Of a stretch of 36,465 nt of DNA, positions 1 to 7,121 are shown in pieces. The notes under the pieces are model-generated. The model was not told where the DNA came from. It was given only the letters and a program-made list of their open reading frames with translations, and did not search any database. The translations under genes were made by a program, and so were the position numbers. This stretch comes from Rhodoferax sp. (GTDB lineage Bacteria; Pseudomonadota; Gammaproteobacteria; Burkholderiales; Burkholderiaceae_C), in contig NZ_JAQTMS010000051.1 of NCBI RefSeq assembly GCF_028714215.1, forward strand, positions 1-36,465, read 5' to 3'. The number at the start of each line of letters is the position of its first letter. Positions within the stretch are counted from its first letter, which is position 1.

Positions 1-1348
1 TCCCGACGATGCTGAAGTTGGCCGCCGGAATGGCAAAGCTGGCCGCCGCGCTGCCGTGGCACTGCGCGCAGTTGGCTGTCGTGCTGGGTGCATTGGCGTG
101 GATATTGGCCAGCGTCGGCATGACCGCATAGTCGCTGGACGTGTGGCAAGCGGAACACTGCGCCGTGCTGGAAGTCGGGATGTGGTTGGCCGGCTTGGCT
201 TCTTCAACCGAGAAGTAGTTGGTGTTGGTATGGCATTGCGAGCAATCGCCGCTGTTGGGGTGCGCCGGGTCGGCCACGTTGTACGTCCCGGCCGCCGCTT
301 TGGGCCGCGTCTGGAAACCCAGGTATTGCGCCTTGGGGACCAGGGTGCTGGGTGCGATCGGGTACGCAGAGACACCCATCCAGGTGAAGTTGGTTTCGTG
401 GCAGTTGGAACAGCCTCCGGTAACGCCGGCATGGATCTGTGCGTTGGTCGGTGCCGGGGTGGCAAAGCCACTGCCCGGAGGGCTGCGCCCGGCATTGGCA
501 TCCACCAGACCGGTGGGGGTCGACGCCAGGTGGCAGCTCTCGCAGACCACGGAAGACGGAATATGCGAGCTCGGTCCGGCGGGCGCGGTGGGCGGCATCA
601 CAACGATGCTGCTGATACCGGCAAACATGCCCCCGGTGATCGACGGACCGTGACAATCGGCGCAGCCACTGGTGATTCCGGTGTGGTCCATCCTGCCACC
701 CGAGAAACTGACAAAGTCGGTCTGGGTCGAGGCGAGGTGGCAACTACCGCACTGTGCCGGGTTGCTGCGCGGAAGATGGTTCACCGGCATGCCCGTGGCG
801 ATCCTGCCATCGTGGCAGGTGGCGCAGGTGCTGGTGTCTCCTCCCAGCGTCGCGTGCGGGAAGCGCCGCACCGGGACGAACGACACCGAAGAGTGGCAGG
901 CATCGCAGGACAAGGTGGTTGCCAGGTGGCTCGCCGACTTTCCCTTGGCCCGGTTGCCGTCATGGCAGGTCCAGCAGGCGCCCGGCCCCACCGACGAATG
1001 GTTGAACAGCACGGCGCCAAAAGAGCTGACGTTGTGGCAGCTGTCGCAACTGTTTCTGGTTTGAATATGCTTGTACGGCATGGCGATCGCCCCACGCTGA
1101 TTGTTCACCACGTGGCAGCCGACGCACTCGCGCGGAGTCGACTTGAAAATTCCCTTGATATGGCAGGTCTCGCAACGCACCTGCTCATGCGCGCCCAACA
1201 ACGGAAAAGCGGTCGCGGCATGATCAAACACCGCGTTGGCCTGGGCCCTGGCGGCCGACATGTTCAGCAACAGACACAGGCACATCAGCGTGAATGCCAG
1301 TGCGCAAAACTTGCGATACGCCGAATCCAGCTTGGTTGGGTTAATCAT
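1..1348 (-). CDS. Multiheme c-type cytochrome, C-terminus cut by window edge
   Basis: The minus-strand frame from ATG 1348 stays open to the window edge (449 codons). I count 13 CxxCH heme-binding motifs, beginning CETCH, CVGCH, CDSCH, CWTCH and ending CSACH, CAQCH. The first ~40 residues have a basic start, a hydrophobic stretch and an A-x-A-Q-type site, as in a Sec signal, so the protein should be exported and receive heme in the periplasm. Residues ~40-75 (FDHAATAFPLLGAH, then CETCH and CVGCH) match the repeat module of the 24-heme protein encoded just upstream. Later heme spacing is less regular, with Pro/Ser/Thr-rich stretches. The ATG overlaps the upstream stop as ATGA, and GAGGT lies at good spacing before it, so the two are translationally coupled. 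Function inferred: periplasmic or surface electron carrier. The true length and total heme number are unknown. Confidence 0.93.
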   Translation of the reverse strand, partial: MINPTKLDSAYRKFCALAFTLMCLCLLLNMSAARAQANAVFDHAATAFPLLGAHEQVRCETCHIKGIFKSTPRECVGCHVVNNQRGAIAMPYKHIQTRNSCDSCHNVSSFGAVLFNHSSVGPGACWTCHDGNRAKGKSASHLATTLSCDACHSSVSFVPVRRFPHATLGGDTSTCATCHDGRIATGMPVNHLPRSNPAQCGSCHLASTQTDFVSFSGGRMDHTGITSGCADCHGPSITGGMFAGISSIVVMPPTAPAGPSSHIPSSVVCESCHLASTPTGLVDANAGRSPPGSGFATPAPTNAQIHAGVTGGCSNCHETNFTWMGVSAYPIAPSTLVPKAQYLGFQTRPKAAAGTYNVADPAHPNSGDCSQCHTNTNYFSVEEAKPANHIPTSSTAQCSACHTSSDYAVMPTLANIHANAPSTTANCAQCHGSAAASFAIPAANFSIVG

Positions 1349-3249
1349 GATGGTGACCTCGGTAGGAGCTGAGACAAGCGAACGGAAATACCCGGTGGCA
1401 GCACAGTGGAGCTGGTTCCGCTGTCCTGACGTCCGGTTTTTTGCTTCAGGGTTCTGAATGAAGACGTGACATGGCATTGCTGGCACTGTCGGCCAAACCC
1501 GCCTTCGTGAATGTCATCCTTGCGATGGCAACTGAAGCACTGGGCCGACACCGCGACCCGATTTTCGGTCGGCGTGGTGTGGCAAAGAGCGCAGGCTTTT
1601 CCCTTGTGCTTGCCATCCAGGGCAAACTTGGTGCGGGTATCGTGATCGTAATTCCAATCCTTCCAGCTGCGGGCATTGTGGCACTGCCCGCAGTCCGGAC
1701 CCAAGGTCTTCTTGTGTTTGTCGTCTTTCACGTGGCAAGCCACGCAGGCGATCCTGGCGTCCTTGAAGCGCGCCCCGCTGTGGCACTTGACACACTCCAG
1801 CGGAGCATGCTTGCCGAGCAGCGGGAAGCGCGTCAGCCCGTGGTCGAATTGAGGCACTTTCCAGTCGCGGTCGCCGTGGCACTTGTCGCATTGTTGACCC
1901 AGCTGACCCTCGTGCTTATCGTCCTTCTTGTGGCAATTGAGGCAATCCAGCGGCGTTTTTCTGAAGCTGCTCAGGTCTTTGTGGCACGCATCGCATTTGA
2001 CAGTAGCCCTTGCATGCGCGTTGCGCAAAACAAATTTGGTGCGGTCATGACTGAACCGTCCCTGGGTCGCTTTCCACTCTTTTTCAGTGTGGCAATCAGC
2101 ACATTTCTCTCCCAGCGTGGCATTGTGCTTGTCGTCCTTCTTGTGGCAGCCCAGACACTCCTTGGGCGCCTCCTTGAACATGGTGCTCTTGTGGCACTCC
2201 TTGCATTCGGTCTTGGCATGTTTGCCCAGCAGCGGGAAACTGGAGGTGGCGTGGTCGAACTTGGGCGACTCCTTCCAGTTCTTTTCCGTGTGGCAAGCTG
2301 CACAATCCTTGCCCAGGGACTCCTTGTGCTTGTCGTCCTTCTTGTGGCAGGCGTAGCACTCCTTGGCCAGCTTGACGCTGTAGAGCTTGCCGCTATGGCA
2401 GCTCACGCACTTGGTGCTGCCGTGCTTGCCGCGCAGTGCGTACTTGGTGTCGGTATCGTGGTTGAAAATACTGTTCTTCCAGAGCTTGGTGCCGTGGCAG
2501 GTTTCGCATTTTTCTCCGAACTGCCCTTTGTGACCTTTTTGCTCATCCACTTTTTGATGGCAGCCAAAGCAGGTGCGAGGGGTTTCGCGGTAGTTGGTGT
2601 TTTTGTGGCAGTCGGCGCATTTCACATCCACATGTTTTCCGGTCAGTTGGAACCGCGCCGTGTCGTGGTCGAACTTGGCTTCCTTCCAGCCGTTTTCGTT
2701 GTGGCAACTGGCGCACTTCACCCCCAACGCCCCTTTGTGAACGTCGTCTTTCTTATGGCAGGCGTTGCATTCCTGCGCCGCGGCGCGATATTTCTTGCCG
2801 GCCAGATGGCATTTGACGCACTCCGTCTTTTGGTGTTTTCCGCGCAGCGCAAAATCGCTCAGTGCGTGATCGAACTGTTTTTGATCCAGTTGCACAATTC
2901 GACCCTCGCGCCCCTTGTGCTCGGTATGGCAGGTGCGACAGGCCTGCGGCTTGCTCTTGCCGTGAAAGCCGGACTTAGCGCGCACGTCGGCCCCGACTTC
3001 CTTGTGGCAATCCATGCACAAACCGTCCTGCGCCTTGCGGTCGAACTTGACGTGGCATTGCTTGCAATCGTCTTCCCACTTGGCGTGCCCCTGGATCAAC
3101 TTTCCCGGCGCCACCACCGATTCGATCCCCTGCGACCAGGCGCCCGTTGCGCACAGCAACAGGCCTGATGCCAGGATCAGGCCCGCGCGCCAGTTCCCAA
3201 ACTGGCGAAAGAGGATTAGCGACAGCCACTGCGTCAACCCGTTCCCCAC
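1345..3249 (-). CDS. 24-heme c-type cytochrome made of seven three-heme modules
   Basis: I count 24 CxxCH motifs in about 634 residues. Three are in an N-terminal part. The rest form seven tandem modules of ~70-75 residues with the pattern F-x-L-x-GKH, CxxCH, CxxCHKKDDKH, LG-x-x-CxxCH, WK, FDH. The extra histidines (GKH, KKDDKH, FDH) are likely distal ligands, giving bis-His hemes. The N-terminus has a hydrophobic segment (GLILASGLLLCATGAWS) followed by Gln, a probable Sec signal. The start is uncertain: GTG 3288 would overlap the upstream gene by 38 bp, GTG 3249 is almost flush with its stop, and TTG 3237 has GGGGA upstream. It lies between the membrane b-type protein and the second multiheme protein, in one operon. 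It probably acts as a periplasmic heme wire. The family resembles doubled-CxxCH or cytochrome c3-like proteins; I cannot name a characterised orthologue. Confidence 0.93.
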   Translation of the reverse strand: MGNGLTQWLSLILFRQFGNWRAGLILASGLLLCATGAWSQGIESVVAPGKLIQGHAKWEDDCKQCHVKFDRKAQDGLCMDCHKEVGADVRAKSGFHGKSKPQACRTCHTEHKGREGRIVQLDQKQFDHALSDFALRGKHQKTECVKCHLAGKKYRAAAQECNACHKKDDVHKGALGVKCASCHNENGWKEAKFDHDTARFQLTGKHVDVKCADCHKNTNYRETPRTCFGCHQKVDEQKGHKGQFGEKCETCHGTKLWKNSIFNHDTDTKYALRGKHGSTKCVSCHSGKLYSVKLAKECYACHKKDDKHKESLGKDCAACHTEKNWKESPKFDHATSSFPLLGKHAKTECKECHKSTMFKEAPKECLGCHKKDDKHNATLGEKCADCHTEKEWKATQGRFSHDRTKFVLRNAHARATVKCDACHKDLSSFRKTPLDCLNCHKKDDKHEGQLGQQCDKCHGDRDWKVPQFDHGLTRFPLLGKHAPLECVKCHSGARFKDARIACVACHVKDDKHKKTLGPDCGQCHNARSWKDWNYDHDTRTKFALDGKHKGKACALCHTTPTENRVAVSAQCFSCHRKDDIHEGGFGRQCQQCHVTSSFRTLKQKTGRQDSGTSSTVLPPGISVRLSQLLPRSPS

Positions 3250-3250
3250 A

Positions 3251-4222
3251 TCAATAGGCGTGCACCGCAACCACGTGCACAACGGCACTGATCACCATCA
3301 AATAGACAAACGGGATGTGGGCCACATGCCACAAGGAGAACAGGCGTGCATAGGCGGTGAACTGCGCGACACGGGTCACCGCCTGCAGATACTGCCAGAC
3401 CAGTTTTCCGGAATACTTTTCCCGCGTCAACAGATTATTGTGACTCCAATTCTGCTGCTGCGCCAGGGTTCGCAAGCTGAGCCGCAAATCGACAACACAA
3501 CGACGGTAGGTCAACCACTGTTGCAGCGGCAGCCAGAAAACCTGCCGCGTGTAGGTGAACCAGCCGACGCGCGCTTTGAGTTCGCGTTGCTCAAAAGCAA
3601 TCAGGCGGGCCTCGACTTCAGGTGCAAACGCCAGCCGCGAGCGGGCATCCGCCTCCTCCAAACCGGCCCGCGTCTGCAAATCGCGCAGACTCGCCTTTTC
3701 CCCGTGCAGGCCGCGGTTGACCCGGGCATAGATGAAGCGGCCGATCACGCCGCTGACCGCCACCGCCACCATGCTGTACATGGCCACGGCGGCATTCAGG
3801 GAGCCGACCCGGAAGGTGGAGTGCAGCAGGATAAGCAGCGGGCCGCCGACACCCAGCACCATATGAACCAGAAACCACCACTTGACGCGACCCCAGTTTC
3901 TGGAAAAACTGAAATGCTTGCGCAAGGGGTAACTAAACAGCAAAACCATCATGGTACCGCCGGCCACGCCCAGCCAGTAACCGGTGTCGTCACCGGCTTG
4001 AAAATAGCCCATCTTGCTGAACTGCCAAACCGCCAGCACCAAGGCCGTGATCACCAGATAAACCATGACGTCGACCGGCAGGGAACTGCTAAAGCTGCGC
4101 TCCTTGTCCAACGGCGCCGCAGCAGCGTCAGGCTGGCGCGTGCCCATCAGAACCGAATCCGGAAACTCGGCATCCCGAGTCCCCATGGCATGCGGGAACA
4201 ATATTTCTGTGCTGGTAGTCAT
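3251..4222 (-). CDS. Membrane protein, putative diheme b-type cytochrome (quinol dehydrogenase)
   Basis: This 323-residue protein has a soluble N-terminus (~50 residues), hydrophobic segments near 52-68, 82-98, 114-135 and 143-165, a charged middle part (~166-290), and a C-terminal segment (~295-323). His120 and His134 lie in one membrane segment and His302 and His316 in the last one. Both pairs are spaced by 14, the spacing used to hold two b hemes across a four-helix bundle in cytochrome b families. I therefore infer a quinol-oxidising membrane cytochrome feeding the multiheme proteins encoded directly downstream; the next gene begins at its stop codon. No CxxCH or Fe-S motif is present. 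No convincing Shine-Dalgarno precedes ATG 4222, so internal ATGs (4186, 4147) remain possible. It might instead be annotated as a ferric-reductase-like or uncharacterised membrane protein. Confidence 0.8.
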   Translation of the reverse strand: MTTSTEILFPHAMGTRDAEFPDSVLMGTRQPDAAAAPLDKERSFSSSLPVDVMVYLVITALVLAVWQFSKMGYFQAGDDTGYWLGVAGGTMMVLLFSYPLRKHFSFSRNWGRVKWWFLVHMVLGVGGPLLILLHSTFRVGSLNAAVAMYSMVAVAVSGVIGRFIYARVNRGLHGEKASLRDLQTRAGLEEADARSRLAFAPEVEARLIAFEQRELKARVGWFTYTRQVFWLPLQQWLTYRRCVVDLRLSLRTLAQQQNWSHNNLLTREKYSGKLVWQYLQAVTRVAQFTAYARLFSLWHVAHIPFVYLMVISAVVHVVAVHAY

Positions 4223-4273
4223 GGTAGGGATAGGAATTGGGTGTTCAGTCGGGTGTTTAGTTGACTTTGTTTG

Positions 4274-4330
4274 ATGCTAAACAGTCTTCCTTAAGTAAAG
4301 CTTAATGAAGTACGTAACTCTCTGTAAGTT
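4274..4330 (-). promoter_or_regulatory. Regulated promoter with OmpR/PmrA-like box, cytochrome b/multiheme operon
   Basis: On the plus strand CTTAAG (4290-4295), five bases, then CTTAAT (4301-4306) are followed by CGTAAC (4313-4318) and GTAAG (4324-4328). Read on the coding (minus) strand, the block ends 10 bases before a possible -10 box TAGCAT (4274-4279). The CTTAAK-N5-CTTAAK layout equals the direct-repeat box known for PmrA/QseB-type OmpR-family regulators and overlaps where a -35 would sit, as for class II activation. TTAAG-N5-CTTAA is also a perfect inverted repeat, so another regulator family is possible. By hand count, 41 of 57 positions, with no gaps, match the block at 6080-6136. 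Confidence 0.7.
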
Positions 4331-4606
4331 GATGCATGAAAATACACTTTTAGGGAAATTTTCCCAAGTATACAACGAGCAACCTGATTTTTCAGCCTTG
4401 CCGGAGCAGTGGACGGCGCTTGCTCGGCGCTCATCTGCGAACCCGCTCCCCGGCCTCCACAGCCCGGTCGCCCCAGGGGCGAAACCGCGGTGCGGTGGCA
4501 ATCTGCACAAGCCAGCAGCGTGGTCACGCTATCGCTTGTGCATCCGGTGCCTTGTGGGCAGGCCTGCTGCGCCATGCGGCAGTCCGGGCCGCATGGCGTG
4601 TCACCA
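4331..4606 (-). other. Intergenic region with a second candidate promoter and a palindrome
   Basis: No gene is supported here. On the minus strand TATACT (4367-4372) could be a -10 box, with CTGAAA 17 bases upstream as a weak -35. A perfect 13-bp odd palindrome GGGAAATTTTCCC lies at 4353-4365, just downstream of that box, where an operator could sit. A minus-strand reading frame through 4291-4668 contains one CxxCH (CADCH) and several Cys, but it overlaps the lipoprotein gene's end and has no clear start signal, so I do not call it. Confidence 0.4.
4570..4598 (-). terminator. Strong hairpin just after the cytochrome lipoprotein gene
   Basis: CGCCATGCGGC (4570-4580) and GCCGCATGGCG (4588-4598) form a perfect 11-bp stem with a 7-base loop, 8 bases past the stop codon at 4607. 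No T-run follows on the minus strand, so it is not a standard intrinsic terminator. It could terminate with Rho, protect the transcript end, or both. Confidence 0.5.
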
Positions 4607-5992
4607 TCAAATCCCGGGAGTGGCCAGGTAAGCGGCGATGTTGGCGAGGTCCTGAGCGCTGAGTCCACTCAGTTGGCCCATGGACTTGCTTGGGACCGCA
4701 TAGATCGCATTGGAGATGGTCACCGACGAGTTGGCACCTTTCAGGACGAAACCGTCCAAGTTGGGCGCAGTGCCATGACAGCTTGCGCAGTACATGCCGT
4801 AGAGTGACTTTCCAGCCAGCGCCGCGGCAGAAGCGACCCCGCCGGTGGTGCCCGTGGTGCCCGTGGTGCCCGTGGTGCCCGTGGTGCCCGTGGTGCCTGT
4901 GGTGCCCGTGGTGCCCGTGCTGCCTGCGGTGCCCATGGTGCCCATGGTGCCCGTGCTGCCCGTGCTGCCGGTGGTGCCGGTGGTGCCGGTGGTGCCGGTG
5001 GTGCCTGTGGTGCCTGTGCTGCCGGTGGTGCCTGTGCTGCCGGTGGTGCCTGTGCTGCCGGTGCCGTCCGTGGCCCCTGTGCTGCCAGAGGTATCGGTAG
5101 TGCCGTGGCTGTCGGTGCTACCGGAGCCTACCTGGTCCAGGTGGTCATTGTGGACTTCGTTGTCAATTTCAGTTTGGCAATCATGGGCCACGTTGCCGGT
5201 GCTGTTGCTGGCGCAAGCACTGTGCTCAACAATATTGGAAACCGTCCCGATGTTGGAGAGTTGGCTTAGCAAGTTGTTTTCGACCCGGGTTTCGATGCTG
5301 TGGGCACTGTTGTCTCCGGCGCCCGAACTGTCGCTGCCTTTGCTGGCCGACGTGATGGAGGCTTGGGTACTGACCACCAGCAGGTGGGCGCGTTCACCCG
5401 CCTTGCTATGCTCGGCGCTGCCCTGGGCGCTTCTGGCGACAAAGTTGTCGAACGCCGAAACTGCCGTGGCCCCCGTTGTGCTCAAGCCCAGTTGGCTGAT
5501 CACAAAGCGATCGGCCTCGGCGACACTGGTGCTGATGCCAGCGGCGCGGTCGGCGTTGATCTTGACTTGCACCATGTTGGTCAGGGGGCTGAGGACCGGG
5601 TTGGCCACATCCAGTGTGCCAGCCGGGGTTTGCAAGGTGTAGCTGGTCTTGATGGCGCCGGTATCCTTGTCGGTCGCAACGCCGGCCTTGATTTCGGCCA
5701 ACAGTTGCGCACTGGCCAGATCCGCGGTCGGGATGGCCAGCGTGACATTGCCCATGGCGTCGGTATGCCCTTGAATCTCGGTGGCGTCGCAAACGCCGTT
5801 GGCATTGCTGTCGACGCAAACCAGGGCGTTTTGAATCAGTCCGTCCATGACCGTGATGGTCTTGTTGGTCATGGGCACTGCCGAGTTGATATTTGAAGCA
5901 GCGCTGTTGCTGCCCCCGCCACCGCAGGCGGTCAGGGTCAGCACGGCGGCGGCGATCAAGCCGAGTGTGAAATGCGATTTGACAATTTTCAT
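4607..5992 (-). CDS. Lipoprotein cytochrome c with long Gly/Thr/Ser repeat linker
   Basis: The predicted protein is 461 residues. It starts with a lipoprotein signal (LTLTAC, lipid-anchored Cys23) followed by GGGG. Residues ~45-70 hold a [12 protein letters not shown] loop resembling Ca-binding DxNxNG loops found in many surface lipoproteins. About 95 residues (~290-384) are almost only Gly, Thr and Ser (GTTGTT, GST). The last 66 residues form a small monoheme cytochrome c domain with CASCH (402-406) and a likely axial Met (~438). ATG 5992 is chosen because AGGA lies at good distance and the lipoprotein signal begins there; the frame also opens at 6049. I infer a membrane-tethered electron carrier whose heme head sits on a flexible stalk. 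It has its own copy of the regulatory block found before the cytochrome operon. Whether the anchor is the inner or outer membrane cannot be told. Confidence 0.88.
   Translation of the reverse strand: MKIVKSHFTLGLIAAAVLTLTACGGGGSNSAASNINSAVPMTNKTITVMDGLIQNALVCVDSNANGVCDATEIQGHTDAMGNVTLAIPTADLASAQLLAEIKAGVATDKDTGAIKTSYTLQTPAGTLDVANPVLSPLTNMVQVKINADRAAGISTSVAEADRFVISQLGLSTTGATAVSAFDNFVARSAQGSAEHSKAGERAHLLVVSTQASITSASKGSDSSGAGDNSAHSIETRVENNLLSQLSNIGTVSNIVEHSACASNSTGNVAHDCQTEIDNEVHNDHLDQVGSGSTDSHGTTDTSGSTGATDGTGSTGTTGSTGTTGSTGTTGTTGTTGTTGTTGSTGSTGTMGTMGTAGSTGTTGTTGTTGTTGTTGTTGTTGTTGGVASAAALAGKSLYGMYCASCHGTAPNLDGFVLKGANSSVTISNAIYAVPSKSMGQLSGLSAQDLANIAAYLATPGI
4841..5125. repeat. In-frame short tandem repeat (9-bp-based) coding a Gly/Thr/Ser linker
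   Basis: The plus strand shows many near-identical copies of GTGGTGCCC or GTGGTGCCG with occasional ctg, cat and gcg variants. On the coding strand these read as Gly-Thr-Thr and Gly-Ser-Thr triplets. Because the unit is a multiple of three, gain or loss of copies would change linker length without breaking the frame. Confidence 0.9.
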
Positions 5993-6079
5993 GGTCGAAT
6001 TCCTTTGTGTTGTCGAAATATTCAGGTGTTGATTTGTCCAAACGGGCATTCAGGACTGAACTTCGTTGAACCGGATTCG

Positions 6080-6136
6080 ATAGTAGGCAGCATTCCTTAA
6101 GTGCCGCTTAATGGTCGCCGTAACGCTCGGTAAGTT
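6080..6136 (-). promoter_or_regulatory. Regulated promoter with OmpR/PmrA-like box, cytochrome lipoprotein gene
   Basis: CTTAAG (6096-6101), five bases, CTTAAT (6107-6112), CGTAAC (6119-6124) and GTAAG (6130-6134) repeat the block before the b/multiheme operon with identical internal distances. On the minus strand TACTAT (6080-6085) fits a -10 box 10 bases after the palindrome, and no good -35 exists, consistent with activator dependence. The start codon of the cytochrome lipoprotein gene is 88 bases beyond the -10. Confidence 0.72.
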
Positions 6137-6224
6137 TTGTTGCTTGAACCCGGCTTGGGCGAAGCCTGAAGGCGTGGTTCAGGCCCTGCTCGCGGCGCCG
6201 CGGGCCGGCCGATTTTTCTTTTTT

Positions 6225-7013
6225 TTAGTGCGCGTGCGCCAAGCCGCTGACCAGGGTCACCAGCCCGATGCCGGCCAGCAACCAGGCGATCTGGGCCAGC
6301 GTCGCGCGCGCGGTCAGGCGTTTTTGCAATTGCGGAATCAAATCGGCCAGCGCCACATAGATGAAGCTGCTGCTCGCCACCACCAAAAAATAGGGCAGAT
6401 AGTCCTGCAACTGTTCCACCAGCCAATAGCCCGCCAGGCCACCTAAAGCGGTCACGGCACCGGCCAGTGAAACCTTCAGCAAGGCCACCGCTCGCTGGTT
6501 GCCGGCACCGCTTCGCAAGACCAGCAAATCCCCCATGTGGTGCGGCACCTCGTGCGCCAGCACCGCCAGCGCGGCCGCCACCCCCAGGCGCAGATCGGCC
6601 ATGAAAGCCGAGGCAATCAGCACCCCGTCGCCGAAGCAGTGCACGCTGTCCCCGGTCAGCACGGCCCAGCTACCGGCGCTGGGTGCGTGACCGTGGGCAG
6701 GCGGGTTTTCACCGTGATCATGCTCATGGTCGTGGTGATGCTCGTGCCCGTGGTGCCACAGTTCGGCCTTGTCCAGCAAAAAGAAAAAGACCAGACCCAC
6801 CAGCAGGGTCAGAAACAGGTTATGGGCACTGACCTGCCCTTCGAAGGCTTCCGGCAGCAAGTGCATGAAGGCGGTGGCCAGCAAGGCCCCGGCCGCCAGA
6901 CTCAGCATGTGCTGCGTGTAGCGCCCCAGCATGCCAAAGCTCAGCAGCGCCGCCAACCAGACGCTGCCGATGCCGGCGGCCAAGGTACCGATCAAAATCG
7001 TCATCAAAATCAT
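6225..7013 (-). CDS. ZIP-family divalent metal transporter
   Basis: The protein (262 residues from ATG 7013) is hydrophobic throughout. It has a His/Asp/Glu-rich cytoplasmic-type loop at ~87-109 (HHGHEHHHDHEHDHG), then HCFGDG (~125-130) and HEVPHHMGD (154-162). The last two match the metal-binding HNxxDG and HEIPHELGD motifs of ZIP transmembrane helices 4 and 5, with N replaced by C in the first. ZIP proteins move Zn, Fe or Mn into the cytoplasm. A GTG start at 7025 is possible; ATG 7013 has GGA at closer spacing. It is isolated from the dienelactone hydrolase gene by a terminator. Its neighbour downstream is the cytochrome locus, so iron or zinc supply is a tempting link but unproven. Confidence 0.9.
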   Translation of the reverse strand: MILMTILIGTLAAGIGSVWLAALLSFGMLGRYTQHMLSLAAGALLATAFMHLLPEAFEGQVSAHNLFLTLLVGLVFFFLLDKAELWHHGHEHHHDHEHDHGENPPAHGHAPSAGSWAVLTGDSVHCFGDGVLIASAFMADLRLGVAAALAVLAHEVPHHMGDLLVLRSGAGNQRAVALLKVSLAGAVTALGGLAGYWLVEQLQDYLPYFLVVASSSFIYVALADLIPQLQKRLTARATLAQIAWLLAGIGLVTLVSGLAHAH

Positions 7014-7054
7014 GGCATTCCACACTTGTTCCGGTCGGGCCGGAGCCCGCAGAT

Positions 7055-7078
7055 AAAAAAAAGCCGCCCACTGGCGGC
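7055..7078 (-). terminator. Intrinsic terminator after the dienelactone hydrolase gene
   Basis: On the minus strand GCCGCC, a 4-base loop and GGCGGC form the stem (7063-7078), followed by eight T (7055-7062). It lies between the hydrolase stop and the ZIP start, so the two genes are separate transcription units. Confidence 0.88.
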
Positions 7079-7121
7079 GGCTGGCAAATCGGGCGGCAGT
7101 TGCCGCACCGCAGATGCTTTG

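Noticed and set aside
56..3168. Long plus-strand frames 56-1372 and 1471-3168
   Set aside because: Antisense to the multiheme cytochrome genes; they arise from repetitive, GC-rich codons and have no domain or ribosome binding site.
4841..5125. Possible CRISPR array
   Set aside because: Units are about 9 bp, contiguous and in a coding frame; there are no spacers and no cas genes.
4845..5642. Plus-strand frame rich in Val-Pro repeats
   Set aside because: It is the antisense reading of the Gly/Thr/Ser linker; no start signal and no signal peptide.
6164..6184. Hairpin GCCTGAA/TTCAGGC as terminator of the ZIP gene
   Set aside because: A 7-bp stem is present but no T run follows on the minus strand, so I do not call it a terminator.
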